Position numbers and translations under genes: made by a program. Positions 22,601-34,745 of a DNA stretch of 64,000 nucleotides are shown here, piece after piece. The stretch's first letter is position 1. Each line of letters begins with the position of its first letter. The DNA comes from Vombatus ursinus (taxonomy: Eukaryota > Chordata > Mammalia > Diprotodontia > Vombatidae): positions 12,837,231 to 12,901,230 of the forward strand of contig NW_020954588.1 in NCBI RefSeq assembly GCF_900497805.2. Direction: 5' to 3'. Below the pieces are notes generated by a model. That model searched no databases, was not told the DNA's origin, and saw nothing but the letters and a program-made list of their open reading frames with translations.

Positions 22601-23502
22601 GAAGAAGAAACTAAAGCTATCAATAGTCACACTTTAAAAAATGTTCTAAACTACTACTGATTAGAGAAATGGAATTTAAAACAACTCTGAGGTAACATCG
22701 CACACCTATCAAATTAGTTAACATGATGGTAAAGGAAAGTGATAAATGCTGGAGGGGAAGCTGACAAAGAGGTATACTAATGCACTGTTGGTGAAGCTGT
22801 GAACTATTCCAACCATTCTGGAGAGCAATCTGAAATTATGTTCAAAAGGCTATGAAAGTATGCTTACTTTTTGACCCAGCATTACCTCTACTAGATCTGT
22901 ATCCCCAAGAAATCAAAGAAAATTAAAGTGAACCTATATACCAAAATATTTATAGCAGCTATTTTTGTGGTAGAAAAGAATTGGAAACCAAAGGGATGCC
23001 CATCAATTGGGGGATGGCTGAACAAGTTGTGTTATATGATTGTGATGGAATGCTATTGTGCTATAAGAAATGACAAGCAGGCTGCTTTCAGAAAACAATC
23101 TGGAAAAACTTACATAAATTGATGCAAAATGAAGTGAGCAGAACCAGGAGAACATTGTCCATAGCAACAGCAATATGGTAATAATGATCATCTGTGAAAG
23201 ATCAGCTACTCTGATCAATACAAATCACGGTCCAAAGGACCATGATGAGAAATACTCTCCAACTCTAGAGAGAGCACTGATGAACTCTGAGTAAAGATTG
23301 AAGACGCTTGTTTTTAACTTTATATTTCTTGCTTGTTGTTTTTTGTAACATGGCTAATTTGGAAATGTTTTGCATGACTTCTCACATATAATTTATATCA
23401 TGTTGCTTGCCTTCTCAAAGGGTGGAGAAAGGTGAGAGAGAAGGTGAGAATTTGGAATTCAATATTTTTTAATGTTGAAAATAAATATATTTAAAAAATA
23501 AT
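19646..23502 (+). mobile_element. L1 LINE, 5'-truncated, mostly ORF2
   Basis: About 3.86 kb of decayed ORF2 and 3' UTR. The endonuclease end gives text like HGTFIKTDHELGHKN. The reverse-transcriptase motif reads LFVDDM at 21509-21526, where FADD is usual. The following 'VYLENLRESTKN' and, at the C-terminus, 'FIAAIFVVEKNWKPKGCPSI' (22940-23000) are typical of L1. Many stops and frame changes make it inactive. The 3' end is 'gttgaaaataaatatattta'. The 8-mer 'gttccatg' at 19638-19645 and 23503-23510 may be a worn target duplication. Confidence 0.88.
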
Positions 23503-23784
23503 GTTCCATGGGTTAAATGGGAACTGGGCAATGTAGAATATTGTACATGATTTGTGTAACCCTGTAGGAAGGTCAGATCTGAGCATATTCCATGGATTGG
23601 CCCCTTACAGGCCAGTCCCCTCATTACACAGGCAGGAAATTGAGACCAAGAAAGGAAAATAACTTTCCTAAGGGGACATAGATGAAAAATGAGATAATTT
23701 ATTTAAAGGTTTTAAACCTTAAGTGTGTCTGATGGGTAAAGCTCTCTACCCGTGGTCAACTAGAGTAATAATCATTTTATTAAG

Positions 23785-24045
23785 GGGGTCAGTGATTTCA
23801 TTGGTGGTGGGAGCTCCTAGTGAGGAACTCCTATCAATGTGGATAGACACCTTCTTTGTAATTTATAATCTTAGAGAACTGCCAAGATGTTCTGCAGTGT
23901 GGAGGGATTCTGGTCATATAGCCAGAATGTGTCATGGGTGGGTAGCATAAAACAATTTCCATTTAGGAAGAGAAAGGTCAGGATTTGAATCTAGGTCCTG
24001 TCTTAAATTTCAGCACCTTTGCCAAGGCTCTATAGTTGCCTTGTT
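23785..24045 (-). mobile_element. THER2/MON-type SINE
   Basis: Minus-strand copy: 'tcattggtggtgggagctcc', 'tttgtaatttataatcttag', 'agaactgcc', then the decayed body and a head ending 'tttgaatctaggtcctgtct'. It is the reverse counterpart of the copy at 16262. Confidence 0.7.
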
Positions 24046-24049
24046 CTCT

Positions 24050-24750
24050 CTGTACCATGACTATAAACACAAGCAATGTGGGATACTTTCCAATGACCCA
24101 ATGACTTAAAGAGAAAGTAGAACATTTTTCATTCAATGAACTTTAGTATGAACCATGATTTTGTGATTAATAGTAGTCACTGGACATTTTTGTTCTTTCA
24201 AGGAGTTTCAGGTAAAATACAATCCCCTTCTCTATCTGAGTTAGTACTGGAATAGAATGTGGCTTTCTTGAAGAAGGAACTTCAACTACCACTTCTTTGT
24301 GAATATAAATGAAGCTCTGACTATTTATTTGGACAGGTGCATTTCCATGGACAGTTGCATATGCACATGAATTTAATTTACTTCTTTTTAGCACTGGATA
24401 GCGTAACAAGTCTGTATTTTCCCACGAGGGGAAATATACAGTGTTTTTGGAAACTAAGTGCAACTTTTACATTTCAAAGTGAGAAAAAAGAACACCTTAT
24501 AACAGCAATTTAAATGGTTGCTGGTATAAACAGAGAAATGGGCAAATATAGATTCATCTATATAAAGTTGTTTTGCAGAATGAGTAAAGAATCCAGTTAT
24601 GTGTTTGGGGAGGGATTTTAGAAGGAGTAACATTATATTTTAAATATGGAATTTTTTGTAAATCATGCCATTTGAGAATAAGAATGCTTCAAAAACGTTA
24701 AAAATCAGAACTGTGATTTCACTGATGACCATTCTAAGATAATTTCTTGG
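24050..24750. other. Unassigned intergenic stretch
   Basis: No repeat recognised. A 98-codon minus-strand frame (24167-24463) begins with TTG and has no recognisable domain. It may be chance or an old exon. Confidence 0.35.
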
Positions 24751-24754
24751 GGCT

Positions 24755-25020
24755 GGAAGGTTCATAAGATATTAAAGTATGAGCTGTCAGGGACTTCAGA
24801 GTCATGGGTCCAACTCCCTCATTTTGTGAAAGAGAAAACTAGGGCCCATGCACTGTTCTATGCAATTAGTCTCTGGCTCGTGCTCATACAATGGCCATGG
24901 TCCTCTTTGATAATGAGGGACAAATCACACACGTTGATAAGTCAGAGGCAAAATTTCAATCCAGGTATTCCTGATAGTAAGTCCAGAACTCTATCCATTG
25001 CACTATACCATACTGCCTCT
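24755..25020 (+). mobile_element. MIR-like SINE with internal extra sequence
   Basis: Opens with 'gggacttcagagtcatgggt' and 'ccctcattttgtgaaagag', ends with 'tttcaatccaggtattcctg' and 'ctatccattgcactatacca'. About 70 bp in the middle (24845-24920) does not fit the family. Confidence 0.65.
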
Positions 25021-25198
25021 TAGGGGGAAAGTCATGTTCAACTGAATTATTGGATAGAATAATGCTTTGTTATTGTGAAAAAAATAATTCTGAAGTTTGT
25101 TTCTCTTTATGTAACTTAATTAGTAATTAAACACATTCTCAGATCTATTGTCTCCTCCTCCTTTTTTAACCCTTGCTTGAATCTACATACCAATAGAA

Positions 25199-25262
25199 AT
25201 ACATATATATGTGTATTTGTGTGTGCATGTGTGTGTGCATATGTGTGCATGTGTGTATCTCA
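25199..25262. repeat. (TG)n microsatellite
   Basis: Interrupted TG/CATG units. Confidence 0.9.
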
Positions 25263-25264
25263 GT

Positions 25265-26170
25265 AGCATTATAAAATAGCCCTTCTGTAAAAGCAGGAAA
25301 TTCTCATAGAAACATAAAGGATAAAGTACCAAAGGTTCAGAGAGAAACTTTTTAGTGGCAATTTTCCAAGTTCATTCTCATGCTCAGTGAAGGTTATACT
25401 TTACCAAGTTTGTCATGCTTAAAGTGAAATGTCAGCTGCATTTTTTCTTTTTCAAATAGAGGATATTGTTGATTCAGCTGTGTCAAAATCTGTTCTTTCT
25501 TATATAAGCAATTGTCTCTTAAAATGACAATAATAAAAAAAATCCTCTGAGAAGTGGTCTCTCATTTCCCAAATTAGAAGTGCCCAGATAATGTCTAAGA
25601 TGCTGATACAACAGTAATGAACATAATCTCTCCTTTTGACATTTGAGCTCTCTAACTCCCAGTGCTTCTTTTTTTTGGAGGGGGGGAAGAAATAGTTCAG
25701 AGATTATAGTATTTTGTAAGTTTTTTTGGGGGGGACGTTATATTTGAATATTTCCCACATAGGCTATGAAAATCTTGTTCTGCTCTGTTGAGATGTTGGA
25801 CAATGAAGTTATAAAGAATTTGGTCACTTTGTTCCATACTCCAGTTTACTGGGTGCTTTGATATTTTCATGGAAAAGAGCAGATGGTCTCCTGATGTGGG
25901 CAAACCCTAAGCCACTCAATTCACTTTCATTCTGTGCTATTCTTGTCCATATCTTTCTATAGATCTTTGTAATTGTTTTGTAAAAATATTATAAACAATT
26001 TTATCACTAATTTGGTGGTAAATTACCTGTCAAATTATGTGGCAAACAACTCGGGAACAACCATGGCTAAAAGTATAAAAAACTTACCTGGTACCCTAGC
26101 CATTTTCCATAGATCTTCCATAGAATAAAACATCCAATGTATTGAAAGTCACCTAGGTCCTTTTAATATT
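25265..26170. other. Unassigned intergenic stretch
   Basis: AT-rich, with short T and G runs near 25672-25735. Nothing recognised. Confidence 0.4.
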
Positions 26171-26174
26171 TTGT

Positions 26175-26390
26175 GGATCATAGGATCATAAATGGAACTG
26201 AGAACCTTAGGGTTCATCTAGACCAGGATGTTTTTTTAGCATTTGATATAATTGAAACCCAGAAAACTGAATTTTCCCAAGGTCACACAAGTAAGTGGCA
26301 AAACCAGGATTTGAACAGTTAGAACACTGACTACATGATTATAATTCCAGTGTTTTTGTTTGTCTGCTTGCTTTGTATAACACCATGCCT
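26175..26390 (+). mobile_element. MIR-like SINE
   Basis: 'gaaccttagggttcatctag', 'aaggtcacacaagtaagtgg' and 'aaccaggatttgaacagtta' appear in the expected order. Confidence 0.75.
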
Positions 26391-26394
26391 CTTC

Positions 26395-27015
26395 AAGAAT
26401 GTGCTGAAGCCAGTTCTAACCAGCTTGTACAAGCAGAAATCTGCAAATGCTACAAATCAGAGTTCAAATTATTGGTTTGTTGATTGTCTAGACTTAAGAA
26501 AGTGACAGACAAAATATTAATAGAGCAGATTAAGCTTGAAAGTGTGTCCTATGGACATTTTTTCCCAGTGTGCTAGTTGTCAAACGTTCACCAGCACACT
26601 CCTAATCCTCTTGACCCTTCTATATTTTCTGAGTCCAACATCCCCCATTCTAGCTTAAACTGCATCTACATTTCCCCTTGACCACTTTAACAATTCACAA
26701 ATTTCCATCCACAACTACTCAGCCACTTTAAAAATCCACCCTAGAATACTTCACCTTCTGATTTTATAATCTTCATCCTCTGCGATTCTTAATCTCTGAT
26801 TTCTCTTTTCCTAGGATGCTAAGAATAACTGGAGAAAGTCACAAAATGGAATTGATTTCCACCACTCCAAGCTTGTGTGTAGCCTCACCTTAATGTGCTT
26901 AAAGTCATTGATTCTCTATCACCTTCTACAATACTCTTGGCACTCAGGCTACCCATTTGTTATTCCTTGCTCTCTGTCAATAACAAGATAGCACCCTTTT
27001 CTGGTTGAACCTTAT
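26395..27015. other. Unassigned intergenic stretch
   Basis: C/T-rich on the plus strand from 26590 to 26980. No family could be assigned. Confidence 0.35.
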
Positions 27016-27019
27016 ATGA

Positions 27020-27225
27020 TCTCATAAGGTCATAGGGCATAGGGCAGAAAGTGACCTTAGAGATCATTCTAGCCCTATTACTGCATTTTATATGATGAAA
27101 TTGAAACCCAAACAAGTTTCATGATGTTTCACAGGTGAGTGAGTGGTAGAGCTGAGATTTAACCCCAAGTCTCTTGACTTCAAATCAGTGCTCTTTGCAC
27201 AGTAATATTATGCTACCAAGGTTCT
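27020..27225 (+). mobile_element. MIR-like SINE
   Basis: 'gtgaccttagagatcattct', 'gtttcacaggtgagtgagtg', 'gtctcttgacttcaaatcag', ending at 'gtaatattatgctacc'. Confidence 0.75.
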
Positions 27226-27239
27226 TTAATGGCGTTTTG

Positions 27240-27480
27240 CCTCATTCTGTGGGATTCTAGGACTGGGAGGATTTGATGTAAAAAGAAACTTCCTAGCAAT
27301 CAGAAATATTGAAAACAGAATGATCTGACTTGGGTGGTCCTAAGTTCCACCTCATTGTAGGTTTCTAAGCACAAGTTGGATGGTGACTTGGGAATGTTGT
27401 AGAAATTTTTGTTCATATGTGTGTTGGACTATTGACCCATGAGGTCCCACCTACCACTGAAATTTTGATGTTTCAAAACC
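27240..27480 (+). mobile_element. L3/CR1 LINE 3' end
   Basis: 'gaaacttcctagcaatcaga', 'gcacaagttggatggtgact', 'gggaatgttgtagaaatttt' and 'gaggtcccacctaccactga' match the CR1-type terminus. Confidence 0.72.
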
Positions 27481-27679
27481 CTGAAATTGGTATCTTGCCA
27501 ATTAGCAACTGAAGGGGAGCCTTTTTTCACTTAGGGTTTTCACAGAAAATCACGTATGGTCTTAACACATGCCTAGCAGACATCTTTTGAAGAAAAGGCT
27601 GTTTCTCTCAACTCAAGTAAATATTTTTTTCATTAGAAAAAAAGTTAAATAAGTACTGTCTATATATGAAATCAGAATA

Positions 27680-27915
27680 GGTAATGGTGCAGTGTATTGA
27701 GCGCTGGGCCTGGAGTCAGGAAGTCCTGAGTTCAAACATGGCCTCTGACACTTACTAGCTATATGATCCTAGTCAAGTCATCGTTTACCTCAGTTTTTTC
27801 ATCTGTAAAATGAACTTAAGAAGGAAATGGCAAACCACTCTAGTGTCTTTGCCAAGAAAACCTCAAATAGTGTCATGAAAAGTCAGACATGACTGAAGTG
27901 GCTGAATAATTATAT
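27680..27915 (+). mobile_element. RTE-tailed SINE, near full length
   Basis: 'gcgctgggcctggagtcagg', 'ttcatctgtaaaatgaactt', 'aaacctcaaatagtgtcatg' and 'aaaagtcagacatgactgaa' give the whole element. Confidence 0.92.
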
Positions 27916-28039
27916 CAAGTCAATTGTATAAGTGAGAAGATGTAGTCTGAAGCAGAGACTGATCTGCAAAAGCCTGTCTGTTCTTTTCTCGTGTTTTCAT
28001 CAAGAGCATCCTTGTGCGCAGATCATTCTCATAAAAATT

Positions 28040-28330
28040 TTATGAGGTAATTGGGAGACACAGGAATTTATTGAATACAAGGTAGAATTCATTGAATTAG
28101 TGATATAATCAGATCTATACTTTAGGAAAACCAGTTTGACAACTAAGTGGAAAATGGACTAGAGTGAGTGAAGAGAGAATGTAATTGAATAGTGCTATGC
28201 TCTAGTAAGTGATAAATACGATGAATAAGGTGAAGCATGGAAAGTCTTACATAGTAAGTAATTCAAAGTATATGAAATCAGGAAGATAATGCACATAGTG
28301 ACTGCAATAATGTCAGTGGAAAGAAGAACG
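28040..28330 (+). mobile_element. MAR-like element, internal body fragment
   Basis: 'ggaatttattgaatacaagg', 'ctatactttaggaaaaccag' and 'aagtggaaaatggactagag' follow the distal body. Neither end of the family is present. Confidence 0.55.
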
Positions 28331-28689
28331 ACAAAATAATCAAAATGGAATCCTGCAAGATTAGAACGTTTAAGCTTGGCCGCAAATAAGGGATATGTCT
28401 GAGAATTTCCTTGTCCTCATTTCTTTGCAAAGATAGAGGAAATGTTTGTGAAACATTGCATAAAACATCAGATCTTTTTTATTTTTGCTATGTTGGTTAG
28501 TTTTCCTGAACATTTTTTTCTTTCCCTCCTTTTTAGTTTTTATGAAAAATGATGGCTCTTTGGGAGGGAACAAAGAGAAATATAATGAAAAATATAGGTG
28601 ATAAGGGTAGAAAATCAATAAAATTCTATTTGAAAAATAATGCATTCTGACATATAAGGCATTCGTAAGGAGTATTACTAAGGTGTATA

Positions 28690-29160
28690 GATGCTATCAC
28701 ATTCAAGAAGAGTCAAAATTATTGGAGAAAAAATGATCCTATAGGAAGGTTTGTATGAGGCCCATCTAAGCAAAATCATCCCAAGCACAGTAATAGATAA
28801 AATTGTGAGGACAAAAAAAAAGATGTGAAATGGAACAGATCTGCCATCATTTCTATGTCAATCTTATCTTCTTATTGATGTAATGAAACCATCACATGTG
28901 GACTCTAATATTTCAGTACCAAAGGGATATATGAGGAATTTGAAATGGCATTCAAGAAAATAAAGTTGGGGAAAAAAACTGGACCTGATCAAATATATAG
29001 ATAGATAGAAATCTGTCCTAATGGTGCAACATTTTAAAGGTTACTCAGGGGTTGATTTTCAAGTTATATTACAGAATAAAACATTCTGAAAGAATGGCAA
29101 AGGATATGGAAGGAATCATATCACCAAAATCAGTGACCAAGAAGAAATTGGAAACTTATT
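28690..29160 (+). mobile_element. RTE LINE fragment
   Basis: At 28933-28997 the translation reads EEFEMAFKKIKLGKKTGPDQ, the conserved 'E-K-GK-GPD' block just before the RTE reverse transcriptase core. The same block occurs at 34.82 kb. The flanks are too decayed for firm limits, and the copy is not coding. Confidence 0.6.
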
Positions 29161-29399
29161 CACATGTACTTTACCACCAACATGCTGTCATAAATAAGAA
29201 TAGTTTTGCCTGCTTTTTTTTGGCTTATCTTTATGCTTTTAATTTTTTTTCTCATCTTATTGCTATTGCTAACATTTATAGAATTATGTCACAGGACATA
29301 GGGAGAGAGACAATTCTTGCTTTCCATCTCCGTTGATCAAGAAAGTTTCTAATATTTCTTCATTGCTTAGCAAGTACTTGGTATATAGTAGACACATAA

Positions 29400-29502
29400 A
29401 GATATTATATGGATGATAGATGGTAGATGATAGATTAGATTACACTAGATTAGAGAGACAGAGAGACAGACAGACAGACAGACAGATAGATAGATAGATA
29501 GG
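29400..29502. repeat. (GATA)n/(GACA)n microsatellite
   Basis: 'gatagatggtagatgataga' passes into GAGACA, GACA and finally GATA units. Confidence 0.92.
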
Positions 29503-29529
29503 GTAAATAGAAATCTATTCAAAGTAAGT

Positions 29530-29878
29530 AAAAAGTAATTTCTGAAGGAGGAATAGGAAAAGTATGCAATCTTGGAGGTCAGGATAAGGAAGGGCCTTAT
29601 GTGAGAGGTAGAACTTCAGACTAACTTTGAAAGTATCTGAGGATTCCAGTGTATATGTGGTATGTGTTGGGAGGGATGGGAGATCATTCTAGGAAAAAGA
29701 GGCAACTTGTGAAAAGGCACGGAGGTACAAGATGAAAGATGTTAATAGCCTAACAGTTAATAGCCTAGTTTACCTGGAAAGTTCAATAGATGTGGGAGAA
29801 ATAATGTGTGGTCAGTCAGTAGGGAGAGGTAGGAGACATGCTGAGAAGGGCTTTAAATACTAGGCAAAGAAGGTTGCA
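29530..29878 (+). mobile_element. MAR-like element, internal body fragment
   Basis: 'ggtcaggataaggaagggcc', 'gggatgggagatcattctag' and 'ctgagaagggctttaaatac' mark the middle of the long body. Confidence 0.6.
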
Positions 29879-29894
29879 TGGGTTGTCCTGGCCA

Positions 29895-30025
29895 ATTTAT
29901 CATCTGGGTTCCAATCATATTACAGTCAGTCTGTTTTCAACAGGCCTCAATTACTTCTTCTGTCAAATGAGAGAATTGGACCTGATGATCTCTAAGGTAT
30001 TATTCAGCTCTAATATTCTAAGATG
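29895..30025 (+). mobile_element. tRNA-derived SINE, 3' part
   Basis: 'gaattggacctgatgatctc' and 'attcagctctaatattctaa' give the ending, with a worn body before it. Confidence 0.6.
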
Positions 30026-30029
30026 TTGC

Positions 30030-30720
30030 ATTTCCAAAAAAAGAGTCAAAAGAGTCAGCTGCATTCCTTTGCCGAACAAAAGCTGGCTTACATTGTTTGA
30101 GATTATCCTGTCAGTAATGATGGTAACATTTTGAATTAGTCTGTAGAAACACAAAAAAAGATGGCTTCTCTAAAGTGCTTTTAAGCCTGACAAATATGTC
30201 ATTATTTTGTTATTATTGTGATAAAATGAACACAATAGAAACAAAACAAAGATCAGCAGTTGTTGCATATTGTAAGCTAAAATATTAAATTGAAGTGATT
30301 TAAGTTTATTTTCATACTACTGTTAAAATAAGTAAGTTTTCCAGGGTAAATGAAATCCATGCATAATTAGATAAAATCAACATAAATATTGACATCTGTG
30401 TTGGTATTAATATTGACATTCATTTTAATAACCTCTTAGGGTTTAAGTCTTACATCAACATAAAAATTTTAATGTTCTTAATGGTAACCAACATACTGTA
30501 TCTGTGCAAAAATATTTGTGCAAAAGTATTTAAAATTTAGATTTCAGTTTATGTTCACGAAATTGGCCAGTTTTTACCTAATTTAACATCTTGTCAACAT
30601 TTCAGGGAATGATAATTTTAAATGCACAATAACAACTTATTTATATACCTGCTTCTTTTTGATTAACTCTGAAAGGATATTTAAAATCTTTGTCCCATGA
30701 TATCAGTTGATGAGAATTAG
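30030..30720. other. Unassigned AT-rich stretch
   Basis: Very AT-rich and without recognised repeats. The 12-mer 'aatattgacatc' at 30385 recurs as 'aatattgacatt' about 26 bp later. Confidence 0.4.
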
Positions 30721-30724
30721 AGAT

Positions 30725-30955
30725 GAGTCAGTATGATTCAGTAGAAAAAGTGGTAGAGTCAGAAAATCTGTGCTCAAATCCTACTTCTATCATTTCCTGG
30801 CTGTGTAACTTTAGACACTTAATATCTTTGGGACTGACTTCTTTCATCTGTAAAGATGAAATTGGTAATGATGAAATTGGTAAAGATGAAACTGCTGAAG
30901 AGATTGGACTATATGGGCTCTAATGTCCCTTCCAACTCTAAATTTCTGATCTCAA
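30725..30955 (+). mobile_element. tRNA-derived SINE with internal tandem expansion
   Basis: Head 'aagtggtagagtcagaaaat', body 'ctggctgtgtaactttagac', end 'ctaatgtcccttccaactct'. After 'tcatctgtaa' the unit 'gatgaaattggtaa' is repeated (30855-30893), which is not part of the family. Confidence 0.78.
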
Positions 30956-31106
30956 AGTGTGATAATTTTTTTACATCAGGATGGAAATTTCTGTGTTCTG
31001 TTTTTTATGTTTTGTGACATGGGTAAATATTCTCTTACACAGCAAAAGATCCATGGCATGGACTAAACCAAGAAAAAGATAGGCCAAATTAATGAAAAGT
31101 CTGATC

Positions 31107-33382
31107 TGGACTTCCAGGAGACAAGATGGTGGAGTAAGCAGAAAATTGCTGTAATTCTCCCATACTCACCTCCAAACAATTATAAAATAGAGCCTCAAAT
31201 TAAATCTGGAACAGCAGAACCAGAAAAAAGATGGAGTGAAACAATCTTTTAGTCTGAGAAACTTGGAGTATCAGCAAGAAAGGTCTGTCTAGCTTGAGTG
31301 AAAGTGAAACACGGCCCAGGATGGGGGAGCATCTCAGCAAGTCAATAGTAAGTCCCATCTCAGCAGTCCAGCAGGAGATCCTGAGCCCCAGTGTGGAGGA
31401 GCAGGCAATCACCAACCGCAGGACCCCCCAAATGCCTTAGCATAGCCAAGGGAACTGGCAGAATCCAACTCAGAGGACCATGCTTCAGTGCAGCCTTGGA
31501 CAAACAGGAGTCCTTCAGTGGCCAGGCCACCAAATGCTGCATTACAGCCCCGGGCAAATAGGTAGATGCCAACCCTCTGGATGCTTAAGCAAACAGGAAG
31601 CAGCCAGCCAGCATTAGGCTGCCATGATTCAGCATAACCCTGGGCAAACAGGCAACCGTCAGCAGCCAGACCCCTACGTGCTCCAGTGTAGCCCCAGAGA
31701 AATGCATAAACACCCCACCAGCCTCAGCACATGCCAGACACCACTACCAGGACCCTAGCTCAGCACCAGGTAAGCTTCCAGAACCCTCAAGCTACAGCAG
31801 CACCAGCCAACCACCACCTCACCAGCACAGCACCAGACACGAGGCTCCATGGGCCTTAGGGCAACATCGGGGCAGCACCAGTTAAACAGCCTGTAGCCAC
31901 TAGCACAAGATGCAGGAGACAGTGTTCCTTCCACCCTGGGAGCAGAGCTCAAAATTAAAAGTAAAGAAAAAAGGCCAAAAAAAAAATAGCAAAAAATAAC
32001 TACAAATAATCTGACCATAGAAAGTTATTATGGTGACAGGGAAGATCAAGACACAAACTCAGAAGAGGACAACAATATCAAAACACCTATGGGCCAAACC
32101 CCAGAGAAAAATGGGAAGTGATCTCAAGCCCAGAAAGAATTCATGGAAGAGCTGAAAAAGGAGCTTAAAAATCATATGAGAGGTAGAAGAAAATTTGGGG
32201 GAAGAAATGAGAGCAATGCAAAAGAATTGTGAAAAAAGAGTCAATAGCTTGGAAAACTGCTTAAAAAGTAGAATTGGCCAAATGGAAAAGGAGATACAAA
32301 AATCCACTGAAGAAAACAGCTCCTTAAACAGTAAAACTGGTCAAATGAAAAAGAAGGTACAAAAGTTAATTGAGGAAAACAGCACCTTATAAGTTAGAAC
32401 TGGGCAAGTGGAAGTTAATGCCTTTATGAGACATCATGAATCAATCAAACAAACTCAAAAGAATGAAAAAAAAATGAAGAGAATGTAAAATATCTCATGG
32501 GAAAAACAACTGACCTGGTTAATAGATCCAGGAAAGACAATATCAGAATGATTGGACTACCTGAAAGCCATAATCTAAAGGAGGATCTGAATAGCATCTT
32601 TCAAGAAATTATCGAAGAAAATTGCCCTGGTGTCCTGGAATCAGAGAGCAAAATAGGCATTAAAAGAATCCATTGATCACCTCAGGAAAGAGATGCCCCC
32701 CAAGGAATATTATAACCAAATTTCAGAACTATCAGGTCAAAGGAAAAATACTACGAGGGGCCAGAAAGAAACAATTCAAATATTGGAGAGTCACAATCAG
32801 GATCACACAGGATTTGGCAGCTGTAACATTAAAGGATCATAGGTGATGGAAAATGATATTTTAAAGGGTAAAGGAACTAGGAATATAATCAAGAATGACT
32901 TACCTGGCAAAATAAAGCATAATATATGAAGGAAAAAATAGGCATTCAATGAAATAGAAGGATTTCAAGCCTTCATAAAGAGAAGACCAGAACTAAACCA
33001 AAAAAAAAAAATTGACCTCCAATATCAAGACACAAGAGAAGCATAAACAGGTAGAAAGGGGAAAAAACATAAGGGATTCAATGGAGCTAAACAGTTTACA
33101 TCCCTACATGGGAAGATGATCTTTGTGAATCTTAAAAATTGTATCACTAACAGTACAGTTAGAAGGAATATAGATAGAGGCTTTGGGTATAAGGTGAATT
33201 TGAGGGAATGACAAAGAAACATTAAGAGATGAGAAAGAAAAGTACAATGGGTGCAGAAGGAAGGGAGAGGTAGATTGGGGTAAATTATCTCACATGAAGA
33301 GATAAGAAAGACCTATTACAGTGGAGGGGAAGATGGGGTGATGGGCATCACTTGAATGTGTGTATGAGTGAATGTGTGTGTA

Positions 33383-33426
<44 letters not shown>

Positions 33427-33622
33427 GGTAGCTATCTCTAAATGGGGAAGGAGAGAAGAAAAGGAAAAAAGAGAAAGTTACTTGATACTTTTAATATATA
33501 TTTTAAAGGAATAGCAAGTTGTACATAATAGATTTGCAGTTTTATGTGCAATCATCTTTTTTTCTATTCTACTATGTTATGGAAATATTTGTTTTATTTC
33601 TTAATAAATAAAATAAACCAAA
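31107..33622 (+). mobile_element. Half-L1 (HAL1): L1-like element with ORF1 but no ORF2
   Basis: Starts 'ggacttccaggagacaagat' followed by 'ggtggagtaagcaga', an L1-type 5' end. A 5' UTR of about 950 bp, relatively rich in 'cagc', precedes an ORF1-like region at about 32060-33210. ORF1 translates to a coiled coil (MRAMQKNCEKRVNSLENCLK), then RKDNIRMIGLPESHNLKEDL, and near its end KQFTSLHGKMIFVNLKNCI with RRNIDRGFGYKVNLRE. It runs directly into the 3' UTR with a TG microsatellite and ends 'ttaataaataaaataaacc'. No endonuclease or reverse transcriptase sequence lies between. ORF1 has several stops, so it is inactive. The 3' UTR shares an exact 20-mer (33516-33535) with the L1 end at 59507-59526. 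A plain L1 with an internal deletion is the alternative. Confidence 0.75.
33356..33424. repeat. (TG)n microsatellite in the half-L1 3' UTR
   Basis: About 20 pure TG units after interrupted ones. Confidence 0.95.
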
Positions 33623-33639
33623 CTCATTTATAAAAATAT

Positions 33640-34745
33640 TACTGGGAAGGATGGTGGAAGATTATGAGACATGTCAGCTGATAAAACTATGGAACGGTTT
33701 TAAGAGGAAAAAAATTAAAGAATGTTTGGTGAGAAATTAAACTAAGTATCGATGCCATTGCCTCAGAGCATTTAATGCCTGAGAGCATTTAAGGACAAAA
33801 TTTCAGGGATAACAAATAGAAGAAAAAACCCTACGAAGTGATAAGGTAATTGATTTGGGTCTGTTAAATGTACAAAGTTGTTAGAATTGGTCTTAATGTA
33901 ATTTCCTTCATCTACTTCCCATTCTATGTTGTTGGTAATAACTTGATTAAGTTGAAATTCATATTGAAATTGTCTAATGCATACCACATCTATTCCTCAT
34001 TTTATTCTTTATTCTAACTTTATAGTAATTTTTATTTTTATTCTACTGAGTCACAGGTCTGGCTCTACACAGACAGATTACTGAGGAAAAATGCCAACAT
34101 CAATAACATTTCCTATCTGTTACATGTGTGTGTGTATCTTTTACCATCAAGGATAGTGAACTTGCCACATTAAAATCACAGTTCTTACTTATGTAACACT
34201 AGACCTAAGGGAACATTTATTTCCTAAGGCACAGTCACAGATACACAAACATGTTCCCCCCCACCACTTGGGAGGCATAATTCTCCTCTATCTCTACCTC
34301 AGTCTTCAGGAAAAGAAAGGGGCTTAGGGTCATGGCTTAGCTAGGTTGCTATAGAACACAGTTCCAGTCAAAAAATTCCCTTGGACTCAAATCCCAGGCA
34401 CCCTAGCTTCTCAGAGTTTCCATGTCAGCCTAACTGGCTGCACTACCCTCCTTGCAATCCTGGCTCCAAGGGCACTACAGCTCAAAATCTTCCATGGCTC
34501 AATTTCCACTATGGCTCAAATTCCTGGTCCATCTCCAGAAACTGAAAAAATAACATGGAACAGAAATGAACATCCTCAGGACCATTTCTCAGAGCTGGAT
34601 TTTCCTTCCCCTCTTAACTGTAGCAGAAAGTGGTAGAAAAGAGGACAGTGGAAAAGATGGTAGAGAAGAGAGCTAATGATTCAGTTTCACTAGTTTTAAA
34701 GATGTAGACAGCCAATCAAAAGAAGGTACTTCTACCCACATTGTA
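33640..34745. other. Unassigned stretch between two LINEs
   Basis: 33640-34000 is AT-rich. 34200-34740 is more GC-balanced and could be an unrecognised repeat. A 71-codon minus-strand frame (33772-33987) has no domain I can name. Confidence 0.35.

Noticed and set aside
24167-24463. 98-codon minus-strand frame
   Set aside because: TTG start directly after a stop and no recognised family; kept only as a note in the unassigned stretch.
34010-34740. Possible LTR-like segment between two LINEs
   Set aside because: No paired terminal repeats, primer site or internal region could be seen, so no such element is claimed. The same holds for 18400-19110.
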